DNA of 64,000 nt from Pseudomonas monteilii NBRC 103158 = DSM 14164 (GCF_000730605.1 NZ_BBIS01000012.1:124001-188000); one strand, 5' to 3'. Positions 9,485-18,881 are shown, counted from the stretch's first letter. Translations and numbers: made by a program. Notes: a model not told the origin generated them from the letters alone.

Positions 9485-9883
9485 TCATTGGGCCTCTGCG
9501 TCAGACGGTGCAGTACGGGATTCACGGTCGATGTCCGCTGGCCATTCAACCTTTGGTGCCAGGCAATGCATGTGGCTCAGGCCATCGTCGTCGTTCCAGT
9601 CGCGGGGTGGGTGCACGAATTTGAGCAGGGCTTCAGGGCCTTGTTGCATGAACAGACGGGTAATGGCCCAGTAGGCCTCGCCCTGACGCAGGGTAGGCAT
9701 GCCAGACCTGCTGGTCGAGCAGCACGTACAGGTAGCCCATGCGTAAGGTGCGCACCCCTAGCTTCGCCGAGACATGCAGGCTGCCGGCCACGGTGCTGAG
9801 GCCCTGTGGGCGTGTGTCCGGCACCAGGGCGCGACGCAGGGGCAGGATCGGCAGGCCTTGGCGATACGTTGACTAAGGGTCAT
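9485..9883 (-). pseudogene. Remnant of a type VI secretion VasX-like toxin gene
   Basis: From an ATG at 9883 (GGGAGG upstream) the reading begins MTLSQRIAKAC. It then needs a frame change to continue with LPLRRALVPDTRPQGLSTV and YLYVLLDQQVWHAY, phrases typical of the VasX N-terminal domain of T6SS membrane toxins. After WHAY the similarity jumps to another frame containing QGEAYWAITRLFMQQG, ending at 9485. At least two frame changes and probably a large deletion are needed, so the locus cannot encode a working toxin. Just upstream, an open frame on the same strand ends TGA overlapping this ATG; it may be the tail of a lost partner gene. Family assignment is from recognition. Confidence 0.6.
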
Positions 9884-10193
9884 GAGCGCCTCCCGATTTT
9901 TCGAAGGGAATCGATCAGGCAGCCCCAGTTCGCCTCGAAATAGAGAGCAAGCAACGGAGAGGTATTGGTTGGGCCGGGCATGAAGTGGTCCTTGTCCTCC
10001 AGCAGGCTGAAGACACGAACACTATCGGGGAATCAATTCTTCAAGGAGTCTTGGGCTTCCTAAACAGCTGTAGGATCTGTCTCTTCGAAAAATTACCAGA
10101 CATTTCCTGGGCAATTGATAAATACTGGCCTCGTGCAGTGGCCGTCAGCAAGTTACACCCCCTTTGGGAGCAACTGTCTTGCACAAAACCTGT
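9884..10193. other. Intergenic debris without an intact gene
   Basis: The minus strand holds about 50 open codons ending ALYFEANWGCLIDSLRKIG, whose stop overlaps the pseudogene start (TCATGA). No initiation codon with a Shine-Dalgarno was found, and an in-frame stop precedes it. It is probably the tail of a decayed gene associated with the toxin remnant. Nothing else is recognisable. Confidence 0.4.
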
Positions 10194-10252
10194 AAGCTGG
10201 CGCGATCGCTGTGGGAGGGTCGTACCCGCTTCCCAAGCGATCGCGCCAGCTT
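10194..10252. repeat. REP-type inverted repeat downstream of madM
   Basis: Perfect 17-bp arms (AAGCTGGCGCGATCGCT and its complement) flank a GTGGGAG...CTTCCCA core. It ends 3 bp before the madM stop and so may stabilise or end the malonate transcript. Form and location are typical of Pseudomonas REP sequences. Confidence 0.75.
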
Positions 10253-10255
10253 CCT

Positions 10256-11026
10256 TCAGCCGACCAGACCGCGTATGCAGAAGTACAGGATCGAAGGCCC
10301 CATCAGGCACCCCAACCCCGTATTGAAGGTGGCCGTCAACGCCCCATACGGCACCAACCGCCGATCCGTCGCCGCCAGCCCCGCCGTCACCCCCGACACG
10401 GTCCCGGCCAAACCACCAAACACCATCGCCGAACGCGGGTTGTCCAGCGCCAACAGGCGCGCCGACACCGGTGTGAACACCATCACCAGGATCGCCTTGA
10501 TCAGCCCGGTAGCGATCGAAAGCGCCATCACATCCGAGCTCGCACCGAGCGCCGCCCCGGTCACCGGCCCGACGATGTAAGTCACCGCGCCCGCACCGAT
10601 GGTGGTCATGCTCACGGCATCGCGGTAGCCGAAGGCATAGGCCACCGCCGCGCCGACAATGAATGGCAGCACTGTGCCCAACAGCAGCGCGACTGCGCCA
10701 ATCATGCCGGCTTTGCGCGCTTCGGTGGCCTGCACCTCGAAGGCCGTGGCAACGATGGCGAAGTCGCGCAGCATGGCCCCACCCATCAGGCCGATGCCAG
10801 AGAACAGCGCCATGTCGGCCAGGCCTTTCTGCCCGCCCGTCACGGTACCGCCTACCCAGGCCAGCACCAGGCCGATGACGATGGCGATGGCCGAGCCATG
10901 CACCCGGCCGAAGGTGAGGTATTTAGACAGCAACACCGACAACCACATGATGGCGCCCACCACGGCAAAAGCGGTGATCAGGCCGTTGTGTTCGAGGGCA
11001 TTTTCAATGATCGGCCACATGTTCAA
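10256..11026 (-). CDS. madM: Malonate transporter subunit MadM
   Basis: 256 aa and strongly hydrophobic, with about seven to eight membrane segments. Family phrases such as FSGIGLMGGAMLRDFAIVAT and AGAVTYIVGPVTGAALG are visible. MadL and MadM together form a sodium-dependent malonate importer in the inner membrane. The start overlaps the madL stop by 4 bp (ATGA). It is the last gene of the malonate operon and is followed by a REP hairpin. The same pair is called mdcL and mdcM in P. putida literature. Confidence 0.93.
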   Translation of the reverse strand: MNMWPIIENALEHNGLITAFAVVGAIMWLSVLLSKYLTFGRVHGSAIAIVIGLVLAWVGGTVTGGQKGLADMALFSGIGLMGGAMLRDFAIVATAFEVQATEARKAGMIGAVALLLGTVLPFIVGAAVAYAFGYRDAVSMTTIGAGAVTYIVGPVTGAALGASSDVMALSIATGLIKAILVMVFTPVSARLLALDNPRSAMVFGGLAGTVSGVTAGLAATDRRLVPYGALTATFNTGLGCLMGPSILYFCIRGLVG

Positions 11027-11445
11027 CGACCTCCTGCAGGGGCAACCTGCGCCTGGGTTTCGGGGCTGGGCTCAAGCGCGGGCAGTGGCTCACCCCGGTG
11101 GCTGCGGCTGATCAGGGCGATGGTCAAGCCGCACACCAATACCGCACCTACCGCGGCCAGCAGCGCAACCGGCCCACCGTGCAGGGCGGTGACCACGTTC
11201 TGCTGGGCAGCCATGGCCACCACGACCGGGATGTACATCGCACCCCAGAAGCCCACCCCGAATTCACATTCCTTGCTCATGCCGCCGTTGCGGTGCATGT
11301 ACAGCCGCGCACAGATCAGCAGGATCATGGCAATGCCGACCCCGCCCACATTGGATTTGACGCCCAGCAGCACGCCCAGGAAGTCGCCGACGATAACGCC
11401 GGCCAGCGTGCAGACCGCCAGCAGTGCCACACCATAGATGATCAT
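11023..11445 (-). CDS. madL: Malonate transporter subunit MadL
   Basis: 140 aa, starting at MIIYGVALLAV with GAGGA upstream. The frame is open 39 codons further upstream, but that stretch overlaps mdcH and is not MadL-like. Four hydrophobic segments are visible, with the family phrase SNVGGVGIAMILLICARLYM. It pairs with MadM for malonate uptake. It lies 65 nt downstream of mdcH and is coupled to madM by a 4-bp overlap. Confidence 0.92.
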   Translation of the reverse strand: MIIYGVALLAVCTLAGVIVGDFLGVLLGVKSNVGGVGIAMILLICARLYMHRNGGMSKECEFGVGFWGAMYIPVVVAMAAQQNVVTALHGGPVALLAAVGAVLVCGLTIALISRSHRGEPLPALEPSPETQAQVAPAGGR

Positions 11446-11510
11446 TGTTGTTGTCCTCAGGTAGTGTCGAAGTTGCTTGTTGTTGTTCTTCGCCATCCGC
11501 AAACCCGCCA

Positions 11511-12431
11511 TCATCGGTCGCCGGCCACCTCCTGGCGCAACAGCGCATCCAGGGTGTCCCAACGGGTGCCCTCCACCGCCACCACCCTGCCCTGTTCGAA
11601 CACTGGCCGGGCCAGCCCGCTGAGCACGCTGCCGGGTGGCATCTCAAGGTGCAGGCGCACGCCGCGTTCATAGGCGTTGCGCAACGTAGCACGCCAGTCG
11701 ACCACCCTTGCCATGTTGCCGGCCAGGTCGTCGCGCAGGTGCTGCGGGTCGAACACCGGTCGTGCGCTGCTGCCGCTGAGGTAGGTAATGCGTGGCCGCT
11801 GAAGCTCGACCGACGCGAATGCACTGGCCAATTGCGCAGCCGGGCCGTCGAGCAACCGGCAATGCGACGGCACGCTGACCGCCAAGCGCCTTGCCACACC
11901 TTGGCCCAGGCGACGAGCCCTGGCCGCCACCTCAGCCATCGCCGTATCGCTACCGGCAATCACAATCTGGTTATCACTGTTGAGGTTGGCGACGTATACC
12001 TCACCGCCCACCTCAATCAGCAGGCGCTCGACACTGGCCAGGTCCAGGCCACTTAGCGCGGTCATGCCGTAACCTTGCGGATAAGCACCTTGCATCAGCT
12101 CGCCACGCAAGGCGACCAGGCGCACGGCATCGGCAAAGCCCAAGGCGCCCGCCACGACCGCTGCCGGATAAGCACCAATCGACAAGCCCGCCACATAATC
12201 CGGTGCCGGGCTGCGTTGCATCAGCCAGCGCGCCCAGGCCACGCCGCTCAGCAGCAGGCACAGCTGCACGGCGCGGGTGTTTTGCAGGGCTTGCTGGCTG
12301 TCCATCTCAAGCACCTGCTGGCCGAGGACATCGCTGGCCTCTTCCAGCAGTTGCCCGCAACCTTCAGGCAGGCGTTGCAGCATGCCCACCTGCTGGGCAC
12401 CTTGGCCGGGGAAGGCGAACAGGCTGCTCAT
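11511..12431 (-). CDS. mdcH: Malonate decarboxylase epsilon subunit (malonyl-CoA:ACP acyltransferase)
   Basis: 306 aa. The acyltransferase motif FPGQGAQ sits at the N-terminus and the nucleophile elbow GLSIG (about residue 88) holds the catalytic Ser; VPSHC carries the family His. MdcH loads malonyl onto the prosthetic thiol of the MdcC carrier from malonyl-CoA to prime the cycle. Start chosen at MSSLFAFPGQ, which overlaps the mdcG stop by 4 bp; the longer frame upstream only reads through mdcG. Confidence 0.92.
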   Translation of the reverse strand: MSSLFAFPGQGAQQVGMLQRLPEGCGQLLEEASDVLGQQVLEMDSQQALQNTRAVQLCLLLSGVAWARWLMQRSPAPDYVAGLSIGAYPAAVVAGALGFADAVRLVALRGELMQGAYPQGYGMTALSGLDLASVERLLIEVGGEVYVANLNSDNQIVIAGSDTAMAEVAARARRLGQGVARRLAVSVPSHCRLLDGPAAQLASAFASVELQRPRITYLSGSSARPVFDPQHLRDDLAGNMARVVDWRATLRNAYERGVRLHLEMPPGSVLSGLARPVFEQGRVVAVEGTRWDTLDALLRQEVAGDR

Positions 12432-13042
12432 GCGGCACGCTCCATCACGGCCCAAGGGTCGCTGACCAGACGCGGGCCATAGGGCGACTTGAGCAGCACG
12501 CGGGGGGCAAAGCTGGCCCACTCGCGCAGGGCAACCGCACCCGCCGGGGTTTCCAGTTGCACATCGATACGGCACGGCGCGCAGTCGAGAATATCCAGCA
12601 GCTCCCGCGCCTGGGCGCGGGCCAGCCGTCGTGGCGTGCGCAGCTGCAGGTCCAGGTCACTGTCGGCGTGTACCACTTCAATCCCGGTCGCAAGCTGGTA
12701 CCCCACCCCACCCGTCGGCCCCCAGGCCAAGCCACGGGCCTGCAATACCGGGGTGACCGAAGCCAGTGCCTGCAATGCAGGCCATGGGCTTTGCTCATGC
12801 ACGCGCAGGGCTTCAGGGCCTTGCTGACGCTGGATATCGGTCAGGCGCATCAAGGCACCCAACCGCTGCGCCCGGTCGTGACCGCGAAGCCCCACCGCCA
12901 CCCAGCCCGCTTCGCAGGTGGCACGGCGCACCACCACCGGCTGACCGCTTGCCAACACCTCCAGCGCCCACTGAGGCGCGTCCGTGGGCAAAACCGACAC
13001 GGGCATCCCCCACAGCAGGTCGTGCGGCCTTGGCGCGTTCAT
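12428..13042 (-). CDS. mdcG: Malonate decarboxylase holo-ACP synthase (phosphoribosyl-dephospho-CoA transferase)
   Basis: 204 aa. It attaches the 2'-(5''-triphosphoribosyl)-3'-dephospho-CoA group to a Ser of MdcC. The nucleotidyltransferase acidic motif DSDLDL (about residues 127-132) is visible, with the N-terminal PHDLLW typical of MdcG/CitX-related proteins. Start at MNAPRPHDLLWG, one base after the mdcE stop. The cofactor it transfers is made by MdcB, encoded in the same operon. Confidence 0.9.
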   Translation of the reverse strand: MNAPRPHDLLWGMPVSVLPTDAPQWALEVLASGQPVVVRRATCEAGWVAVGLRGHDRAQRLGALMRLTDIQRQQGPEALRVHEQSPWPALQALASVTPVLQARGLAWGPTGGVGYQLATGIEVVHADSDLDLQLRTPRRLARAQARELLDILDCAPCRIDVQLETPAGAVALREWASFAPRVLLKSPYGPRLVSDPWAVMERAA

Positions 13043-13043
13043 C

Positions 13044-13835
13044 TCAAGCGCCCTGCCACTGGCGGCGCAGCTGTTCACGTACTTGACGCGAGGCACTGCG
13101 GTTTTCACCCGCCAGCCGCGACGACAGGTCGGTCGAACTGCCAATGTCGCGCACGGCTTCGGTCAGGCAGGCACGTACTTGGGCAATGTCGGCGCTGCTC
13201 GGGGCTTCGGCGTTGTCCACGGTCAAGCGGCGCCACAGCAGGCCCAGCGAGGCGTAATTATCCAGGTCGTAGGCCATGGGCGGCACTTCGGCGGCCAGGG
13301 CCTCCAGTTGCTCGACGCTGCGCAGGGTAATCCGCGCCGCCGCTGCCTTGCCCATGGCGTGCACCATCACCCCGGCATCGTCCAGAGCGATCAGACGCTG
13401 GGCCTGATAGCCATGAGCCAGGAAGGCACCGGACATGGCCTTGCCAACCAGCAAACCGATCACCGGGTGCCCGGCCAGCCGCGCCTGGGCATAGGCCTGC
13501 ACGGCACCGGCCAAGGCCTGGTGGATACCCAAGGCCTCCTCACGGCGGCCATAGGCCTGGCTGGGTACATCGATCACCGCGACAATGGCCCGCTTCTGTC
13601 CGTTGCGGTCAGCCGCCACCGCCTCGCTCACGGCCTTGGCCAGGCCCCAGCCTTCCAGCAAACCGACCTCGCCCGAGCGTGCGCGGGGGAACGGGTTTTC
13701 AGCATCAGGCACCACGGCGATGAAGCGCACCAGGCGGTTGTCCAGTTCGCCGTCGATCACCAGCAACGATGCGGGATAGCCCGGCAAGGCTTGCCCGCCG
13801 GCCAGGCCCGACAGCCAGTTCAAGGCACGGTTCAT
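13044..13835 (-). CDS. mdcE: Biotin-independent malonate decarboxylase gamma subunit
   Basis: 263 aa, carboxyltransferase-like crotonase fold. MdcD and MdcE form the decarboxylase that releases CO2 from malonyl-S-ACP. Family phrases SGEVGLLEGW, GLLVGKAMSGAFLAHG and DDAGVMVHAMGKAAAARIT are visible. The start overlaps the mdcD stop by 4 bp, giving coupled synthesis of beta and gamma subunits. Confidence 0.93.
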   Translation of the reverse strand: MNRALNWLSGLAGGQALPGYPASLLVIDGELDNRLVRFIAVVPDAENPFPRARSGEVGLLEGWGLAKAVSEAVAADRNGQKRAIVAVIDVPSQAYGRREEALGIHQALAGAVQAYAQARLAGHPVIGLLVGKAMSGAFLAHGYQAQRLIALDDAGVMVHAMGKAAAARITLRSVEQLEALAAEVPPMAYDLDNYASLGLLWRRLTVDNAEAPSSADIAQVRACLTEAVRDIGSSTDLSSRLAGENRSASRQVREQLRRQWQGA

Positions 13836-14680
13836 TGGGCTTCTCCTTGATAAAGGGCGCGTACGGCAGCGGCATCCAGTTGCGGGCAGTCATCGCCTAG
13901 CCGGGCCAGCCTGTCCAGGAACCAGGCATGCTGGCTGGCGCGATCTCTGGAAGGTGCGTCCAGCAATTGCAGCAAGCGTTCGCGCAGTGCATCGATGTCG
14001 TCGGCCACATAGCCGTCCACCAATCCGCTGGCATGGCGCTGCTCGCCACCGCTCAGGCTCCAGATGAAGGGGCGGTCCTTGGCGTCGTACTCGCCGATGC
14101 CGGCCTCCTGCTCGATCACTTGCGGGCCGTTTAGGCCCAAGCGGGCTTCGCGGGTGACCAGCAAGTGACTGCACAGGCCTGCGGCGATGGACATGCCACC
14201 AAAGCAACCGACCGAACCCGCAATCAGACCCACCACAGGTTGCCAGGTACGGAGTTCGACAATGGCGGCCTGAATCTCGGCAATGGCTGCCAGGCCCAGG
14301 TTGGCCTCTTGCAGGCGCACCCCGCCCGTTTCCAGTAGCAACACGGCGCACGTGGGGATGCCGTTGCGGTTGTCTTCGATGGCCAGCTCCAGCGCACCGG
14401 CGATCTTTGCACCGCCCACCTCACCCATGCTGCCGCCCTGGAAGCCACCTTCGATGGCAGCAACCACAGCATTGCGCCCGTTCAGCCGACCTTTGGCGAT
14501 CACCACGCCATCATCAGCCTGGGGCACGATGCCTTGGCGCGGCAGCCAGGGTGACATCAGCCGGTCGAACGGCCCCAGCAGTTCACGGAAGCTGCCCGGA
14601 TCGAGCATGGCGCGCGCACGTTGGCGGGCGCCCAGTTCGACAAAGCTGCGGCTCTGCAGCAAGCGTTCGGTGTCAGTCAT
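13832..14680 (-). CDS. mdcD: Biotin-independent malonate decarboxylase beta subunit
   Basis: 282 aa from ATG at 14680 (MTDTERLLQSRSF); longer in-frame candidates fall inside mdcC and lack a good ribosome binding site. Carboxyltransferase-like signatures include GQRARA-type RARAMLDPGSF near the N-terminus and QGGSMGEVGGAKI and SVGCFGGMSIAAG in the core. It is the partner of MdcE. It overlaps the end of mdcC by 8 bp and mdcE by 4 bp. Confidence 0.93.
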   Translation of the reverse strand: MTDTERLLQSRSFVELGARQRARAMLDPGSFRELLGPFDRLMSPWLPRQGIVPQADDGVVIAKGRLNGRNAVVAAIEGGFQGGSMGEVGGAKIAGALELAIEDNRNGIPTCAVLLLETGGVRLQEANLGLAAIAEIQAAIVELRTWQPVVGLIAGSVGCFGGMSIAAGLCSHLLVTREARLGLNGPQVIEQEAGIGEYDAKDRPFIWSLSGGEQRHASGLVDGYVADDIDALRERLLQLLDAPSRDRASQHAWFLDRLARLGDDCPQLDAAAVRALYQGEAQ

Positions 14681-14972
14681 GGGCAATCTCCTCGAAGCCT
14701 TGCTCAAGGCGTAGGCGCACCACACCAGGGGTGGCGCCAAAGTCATGGATGTCGATGTTCACAGCCGGCCAGGCGCGGCCCTCGAACAGGCGCTGGAACA
14801 GTTGCGCCCAGCGGGCAGCGCTGCCGTTGACCGAGGTGACCACCTGGATCTGCAGGCTGCCGGCAGTGCCAGGTTCGATCAGCACCTCCAGATCGCCGGA
14901 GCTGACGCAGCCCACCAGCGTGCGGCCACGGCCCGGTTCAGCGGCGGGGAATTGAAAATTCAGGGTCTCCAT
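14673..14972 (-). CDS. mdcC: Malonate decarboxylase acyl carrier protein (delta subunit)
   Basis: 99 aa, the usual size of MdcC. It carries the phosphoribosyl-dephospho-CoA group on a Ser, most likely in VGCVSSGDLEVL near residue 25. Acetyl and malonyl thioesters of this arm move between MdcA, MdcDE and MdcH. It lies between mdcB (1 bp away) and mdcD (8-bp overlap). Confidence 0.92.
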   Translation of the reverse strand: METLNFQFPAAEPGRGRTLVGCVSSGDLEVLIEPGTAGSLQIQVVTSVNGSAARWAQLFQRLFEGRAWPAVNIDIHDFGATPGVVRLRLEQGFEEIAHD

Positions 14973-14973
14973 G

Positions 14974-15879
14974 TCACACGCTCCCGGCTTTATCGAGGAA
15001 CAGGCAGGCGGCCAGCAAATCGGCGGCGCCGCCCGGTGAGGCGTTCAGGTACAGCAGGTGCTGGTCCAGCTGGCGCAGTTGCCGGCGCCCGGCCAGAGTG
15101 GCGCTGCCGCCTTCGGCCAGTACGGCCAGCGCACCTTGCTGCACGGTGGCCAGGCCGGAGGGGCCGCTGCGCCAGAGCACGCAGGTGTCGCTGAGTACGG
15201 CCATGATCGCCAGCAGCGCGTCGAGCCGGGCGTGCTGCTCACTGGCACCGGCGGCGCGGCTACGTTGCAGTTGTGGCAGGCCGTGGCCGATGACGGCGGG
15301 GAAGCCTTGTTGCGCCTGCTCGCGGGCTCCGCCGGTGCCGTAGCGGCGGCGGACCTGCTGGCCGTGGCTGTCTTGCGGGACCATGGCCGGGTCGTCCAGC
15401 AAGGCGAGGCGCCCGGCGCGGACGGCAAGGGTGTTGGCGTTCGCAAGGGGATCGAGGGCCGTGACCGCTACCAGCAGGCCGAGGGCCCAGATTGCGCCGC
15501 GATGGGTGTTTACCCCCCCGGTGGTGGCGAGCATGGCGGCCTCGCCTTCACGACCGAGCTGACCGAGCGAGGCACGCAGGGGTTGGCAGATTTCACCGAA
15601 GGATTGCGCGGCTTCGGCCATTTGGCGCAGGCAGGGCCACAGTGACAGCGCCGAAGCGTGCATCAGAGGCAGCGACATGTCGGGGTGGGCGCCGTTGCTG
15701 CGGCGGTCCACCAGGCCGGGTTTGGGGGACAGGTCGGCTTCGTCGATCAGGGCTTCTACGGCTAGGTCGGCCAGGTGGTCGGCCAGGGAGATTTTGGTTG
15801 GCTGGGCGGGCCTCATCGCGAGCAAGCTCGCTCCTACAGGGACCGCGCCAGCTTCGGGGCTCAGGTTGTGTGCGTTCAT
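14974..15879 (-). CDS. mdcB: Triphosphoribosyl-dephospho-CoA synthase
   Basis: 301 aa, CitG/MdcB family, making the prosthetic-group precursor from ATP and dephospho-CoA. Core signatures: [22 protein letters not shown] near residues 46-67 and [16 protein letters not shown]. Start ATG 15879 overlaps the mdcA stop by one base. Residues about 9-26 ([14 protein letters not shown]) are encoded by a REP sequence at 15811-15855, so the N-terminus is foreign to the family. An internal ATG ([15 protein letters not shown]) is an alternative start that would leave a normal-length enzyme. Confidence 0.88.
   Translation of the reverse strand: MNAHNLSPEAGAVPVGASLLAMRPAQPTKISLADHLADLAVEALIDEADLSPKPGLVDRRSNGAHPDMSLPLMHASALSLWPCLRQMAEAAQSFGEICQPLRASLGQLGREGEAAMLATTGGVNTHRGAIWALGLLVAVTALDPLANANTLAVRAGRLALLDDPAMVPQDSHGQQVRRRYGTGGAREQAQQGFPAVIGHGLPQLQRSRAAGASEQHARLDALLAIMAVLSDTCVLWRSGPSGLATVQQGALAVLAEGGSATLAGRRQLRQLDQHLLYLNASPGGAADLLAACLFLDKAGSV
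15811..15855. repeat. REP element inside the mdcB coding sequence
   Basis: The stretch contains the palindrome CGAGC-AA-GCTCG within the familiar Pseudomonas REP string CGCGAGCAAGCTCGCTCC, followed by TACAGGG. It lies in the 5' part of mdcB in frame, without introducing a stop. REPs are normally intergenic. Confidence 0.75.
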
Positions 15880-17540
15880 CACCAGCTCCTGAACCGTGCA
15901 GGCGGGTTGTAGAGGCCGCCGGACCACTCGACCAGGTCGGCGATGCTGCGCGCGGCCAGCAGTTCGCGGCTGGCGTCGGTGCGACGGATGCCGAGGTCTT
16001 CGGGCAAGGCGATCAGGCCCTGTTGGCGCATGCGCAAGGTATCTTTCGGGTCATGCCGCAGGCCGATGGCGGTGACCCCGGCCACGGCGGCGATCATCTG
16101 CTGGCGTTCTTGCAGGCTGCGGGCCTTGTACAGGTAGGCAATGCCCTCCTCGGTCAGCAAGTGGGTGACGTCGTCGCCATAGATCATTACCGGTGCCAAC
16201 GGCATCCCCGCCTTCTTGGCCACTTCCACGGCATCGAGGGTTTCCACGAAGGTAGGCTTGCCGCCTTCCTGATAGGTCTCGACCATTTGCACCACCAGCT
16301 TGCGGCCGCGTTCGAGCATGGTGTCCGGCACCGTCATGTCGAGCCAGGCCGGGGTAGCGTGGCGTCGGCCGCGCGGGTCGTGGCCCATGTTCGGTGCACC
16401 GCCAAAACCGGCCAGGCGGCCGCGGGTGACGGTGGAGGAATGGCCATCGCCATCCACCTGCAAGGTGGCGCCGATGAACAGGTCGACAGCGTACTGCCCC
16501 GCCAGCTGGCACATCATGCGGTTGGAGCGCATCGAGCCATCGCGGCCTGTGAAGAACACGTCCGGGCGTTGGGCGATGTAATCCTCCATGCCCAGCTCGG
16601 TGCCGAAGCAATGCACGCTTTGGACCCAGCCGGTCTCGATAGCCGGAATCAAGGTTGGGTGCGGGTTGAGCGTCCAGTTGCGGCAGATCTTGCCCTTCAG
16701 GCCCAGCGACTCGCCGTAGGTGGGCAGGATCAGTTCAATGGCGGCGGTGTTGAAGCCAATGCCATGGTTCAGCGACTGCACCTGGTGTTTTTCGTAAATG
16801 CCACGGATCGCCATCATCGCCATCAGCACATGCACCGGCTTGATATGGCGCGGGTCGCGGGTGAAAAGCGGTTCTATGTAGAAGGGCTGGTCGGCGACCA
16901 CCACGAAATCGACCCAGGAGGCCGGGATGTCCACCCGTGGCAGGTCGTCCACGCGGTCCACCAGCTGGTTGACCTGGGCAATGACGATGCCGTCGCTGAA
17001 GGCGGCCGGCTCTACCAGTGCCGGCGTGTCTTCAGTGCTGGGGCCGGTGTACAGGTTACCGTCACGGTCGGCCATGAAGCCGGCCACCAGGGTGACGTTG
17101 GGGATCAGGTCGACCAGCAGCCGCGAGTAAAGCTCGATGTAGGTGTGGATGGCGCCGACTTCGAGCAGGCCATCTTCCAGCAGTTGGCCGATGCGCAGGC
17201 TCTGCGGGCCGGCAAAGGAAAAGTCGAGCTTGCGGGCGATGCCGCGTTCGAACAGGTCCAGGTGCTCGGCGCGGCTAACGCTGGGCATGATCATGTGCAG
17301 GTCGTGCAGGCGCCCGGGGTCGACCTTGGCCAGCGAGCGTGAGAGGAAGTCTGCCTGCTTCTGGTTGTTGCCTTCCAGCACTACCCGGTCGCCAGGGGCC
17401 AGCAACAGTTCCAGGGCTTCGACCATACGTGCGGTGGGCAGCACCACGCCGTCGGCGAGGTGGCGTACCCGATCAAGGCGGCGCTGCTTTTCGGCACGCC
17501 GCCGCGACCATTGCGGCGGTGGATTCTGCGTTATTGTCAT
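15879..17540 (-). CDS. mdcA: Malonate decarboxylase alpha subunit (acetyl-S-ACP:malonate ACP transferase)
   Basis: 553 aa from ATG 17540 ([19 protein letters not shown]). MdcA swaps acetyl for malonyl on the carrier protein, releasing acetate. Family phrases include [20 protein letters not shown] and [22 protein letters not shown]. It is the first gene of the operon. An in-frame GTG 11 codons earlier is possible, but it would begin inside a hairpin. The Shine-Dalgarno GGAG for the ATG lies in the 3' arm of that hairpin, which suggests translational control. Confidence 0.93.
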   Translation of the reverse strand: MTITQNPPPQWSRRRAEKQRRLDRVRHLADGVVLPTARMVEALELLLAPGDRVVLEGNNQKQADFLSRSLAKVDPGRLHDLHMIMPSVSRAEHLDLFERGIARKLDFSFAGPQSLRIGQLLEDGLLEVGAIHTYIELYSRLLVDLIPNVTLVAGFMADRDGNLYTGPSTEDTPALVEPAAFSDGIVIAQVNQLVDRVDDLPRVDIPASWVDFVVVADQPFYIEPLFTRDPRHIKPVHVLMAMMAIRGIYEKHQVQSLNHGIGFNTAAIELILPTYGESLGLKGKICRNWTLNPHPTLIPAIETGWVQSVHCFGTELGMEDYIAQRPDVFFTGRDGSMRSNRMMCQLAGQYAVDLFIGATLQVDGDGHSSTVTRGRLAGFGGAPNMGHDPRGRRHATPAWLDMTVPDTMLERGRKLVVQMVETYQEGGKPTFVETLDAVEVAKKAGMPLAPVMIYGDDVTHLLTEEGIAYLYKARSLQERQQMIAAVAGVTAIGLRHDPKDTLRMRQQGLIALPEDLGIRRTDASRELLAARSIADLVEWSGGLYNPPARFRSW

Positions 17541-17574
17541 GGTGACTCCACGGGTTCGCTGTCGTGGGGTCACC
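17541..17574 (-). promoter_or_regulatory. Hairpin covering the mdcA ribosome binding site
   Basis: The minus-strand leader reads GGTGACCCCACG - ACAGCGAACC - CGTGGAGTCACC directly before the ATG. The arms pair over 12 positions with one C-A mismatch. The GGAG Shine-Dalgarno lies in the 3' arm. As DNA it is also a 34-bp palindrome that could be a repressor operator. No regulator of the mdc operon is encoded in the window. Confidence 0.55.
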
Positions 17575-17794
17575 TTAGGGCCGTGCTGCCTGACGGATCA
17601 ATCAAGCTACCGGTGGGTTCGTTACGCTCAGATTAATGATTTCCCTGGCTGGGCGACTGGCTAACAGCAAAAATGCACGATGCCCCTGCATAATTGTCGA
17701 TTGTGCAAGGCAAATTCGCATGACAGGATCCTGCGATCCTCCAGCGAACTCCAGACTTCACTTGGAAAATCAATAACAAAGCAGGGAGAACGCA

Positions 17795-18865
17795 ATGACT
17801 GCGCACGCTCAAGCCTCGGTAACCGAGCATGTACTGGCCGAGGTCCGCAACCAGATCGGCCACCTGACCCTGAACCGCCCCGCCGGCCTCAATGCCCTGA
17901 CCCTGAATATGGTCCGCAGCCTGCGCCAGCACCTGGACCAGTGGGCCGAAGACCCGCATGTGCGCGCGGTGGTACTGCGCGGCGAAGGCCCAAAGGGCTT
18001 CTGTGCCGGTGGTGACATCCGCTCGCTGCACGACAGCTTCAAAGCTGGCGACACGCTGCATGAAACCTTCTTCGTCGAAGAATACGCCCTCGATCTGGTC
18101 ATCCACCGCTACCGCAAGCCGGTGCTGGTGCTGATGGACGGCTTTACCCTGGGTGGTGGCATGGGCCTGGCCCAGGGCTGCGACCTGCGCGTGGTTACCG
18201 AGCGCAGCCGCCTCGGCATGCCCGAAGTCGGCATCGGTTATTTCCCGGATGTGGGTGGCAGCTACTTCCTGTCGCGTATCCCTGGCGAGCTGGGCATCTA
18301 CCTGGGCGTCAGCGGCGCACAAATCCAGGCGGCCGACGCGTTGTACTGCGGCCTGGCCGACTGGTACCTGGCCAGCGACCAACTCGCCGCCCTTGACCAA
18401 GGCCTGGACCAGTTGAGCTTTGGCGACAACCCGCTCAAAAACCTGCAAAACCTGCTGGCCAAGCTGGGCATGCAGGTGCTGGACGATGCGCCACTGGAAA
18501 AACTGCGCCCGGCCATCGACCACTTCTTCGCCCAGCCTACCGTGCAGGCCATCGTCGAGCAGCTGCGTGCCGTCAGCATCGGCGACAGCCATGCCTGGGC
18601 CGTCGCCACTGCCGACCAGCTGGAAAGCCGCTCGCCGCTGGCCATGGCGGTTACGCTGGAGATGCTGCGCCGTGGCCGCCACCTGGGCCTGGACGACTGC
18701 TTCGCCATGGAACTGCACCTGGACCGCCAGTGGTTCCGGCACGGCGACATCATCGAAGGCGTGCGCGCGCTGATCATCGACAAAGACAAGCAGCCCCGCT
18801 GGAACCCGCCGACCCTGGCCGCGCTGCAGCAACAGCGGGTCGACCAATTCTTCGAAGGCCTGTGA
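17795..18865 (+). CDS. Enoyl-CoA hydratase/isomerase family, 3-hydroxyisobutyryl-CoA hydrolase-like
   Basis: 356 aa, longer than classic crotonases and typical of the ECH_2 (HIBCH) type. Oxyanion-hole regions [14 protein letters not shown] and [16 protein letters not shown] are visible, as is [20 protein letters not shown] with the conserved acidic residues. The HIBCH reaction frees 3-hydroxyisobutyrate from its CoA ester in valine breakdown. A GGGAGA element precedes the ATG. The acyl-CoA dehydrogenase gene follows after 16 nt, supporting a branched-chain acyl-CoA pathway. Substrate is inferred. Confidence 0.85.
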   Translation: MTAHAQASVTEHVLAEVRNQIGHLTLNRPAGLNALTLNMVRSLRQHLDQWAEDPHVRAVVLRGEGPKGFCAGGDIRSLHDSFKAGDTLHETFFVEEYALDLVIHRYRKPVLVLMDGFTLGGGMGLAQGCDLRVVTERSRLGMPEVGIGYFPDVGGSYFLSRIPGELGIYLGVSGAQIQAADALYCGLADWYLASDQLAALDQGLDQLSFGDNPLKNLQNLLAKLGMQVLDDAPLEKLRPAIDHFFAQPTVQAIVEQLRAVSIGDSHAWAVATADQLESRSPLAMAVTLEMLRRGRHLGLDDCFAMELHLDRQWFRHGDIIEGVRALIIDKDKQPRWNPPTLAALQQQRVDQFFEGL

Positions 18866-18881
18866 GCCCGGGAGTACACAG

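Noticed and set aside
10041..10310. 89-codon minus-strand frame
   Set aside because: It covers the REP hairpin and the madM end, has no Shine-Dalgarno and no protein-like pattern.
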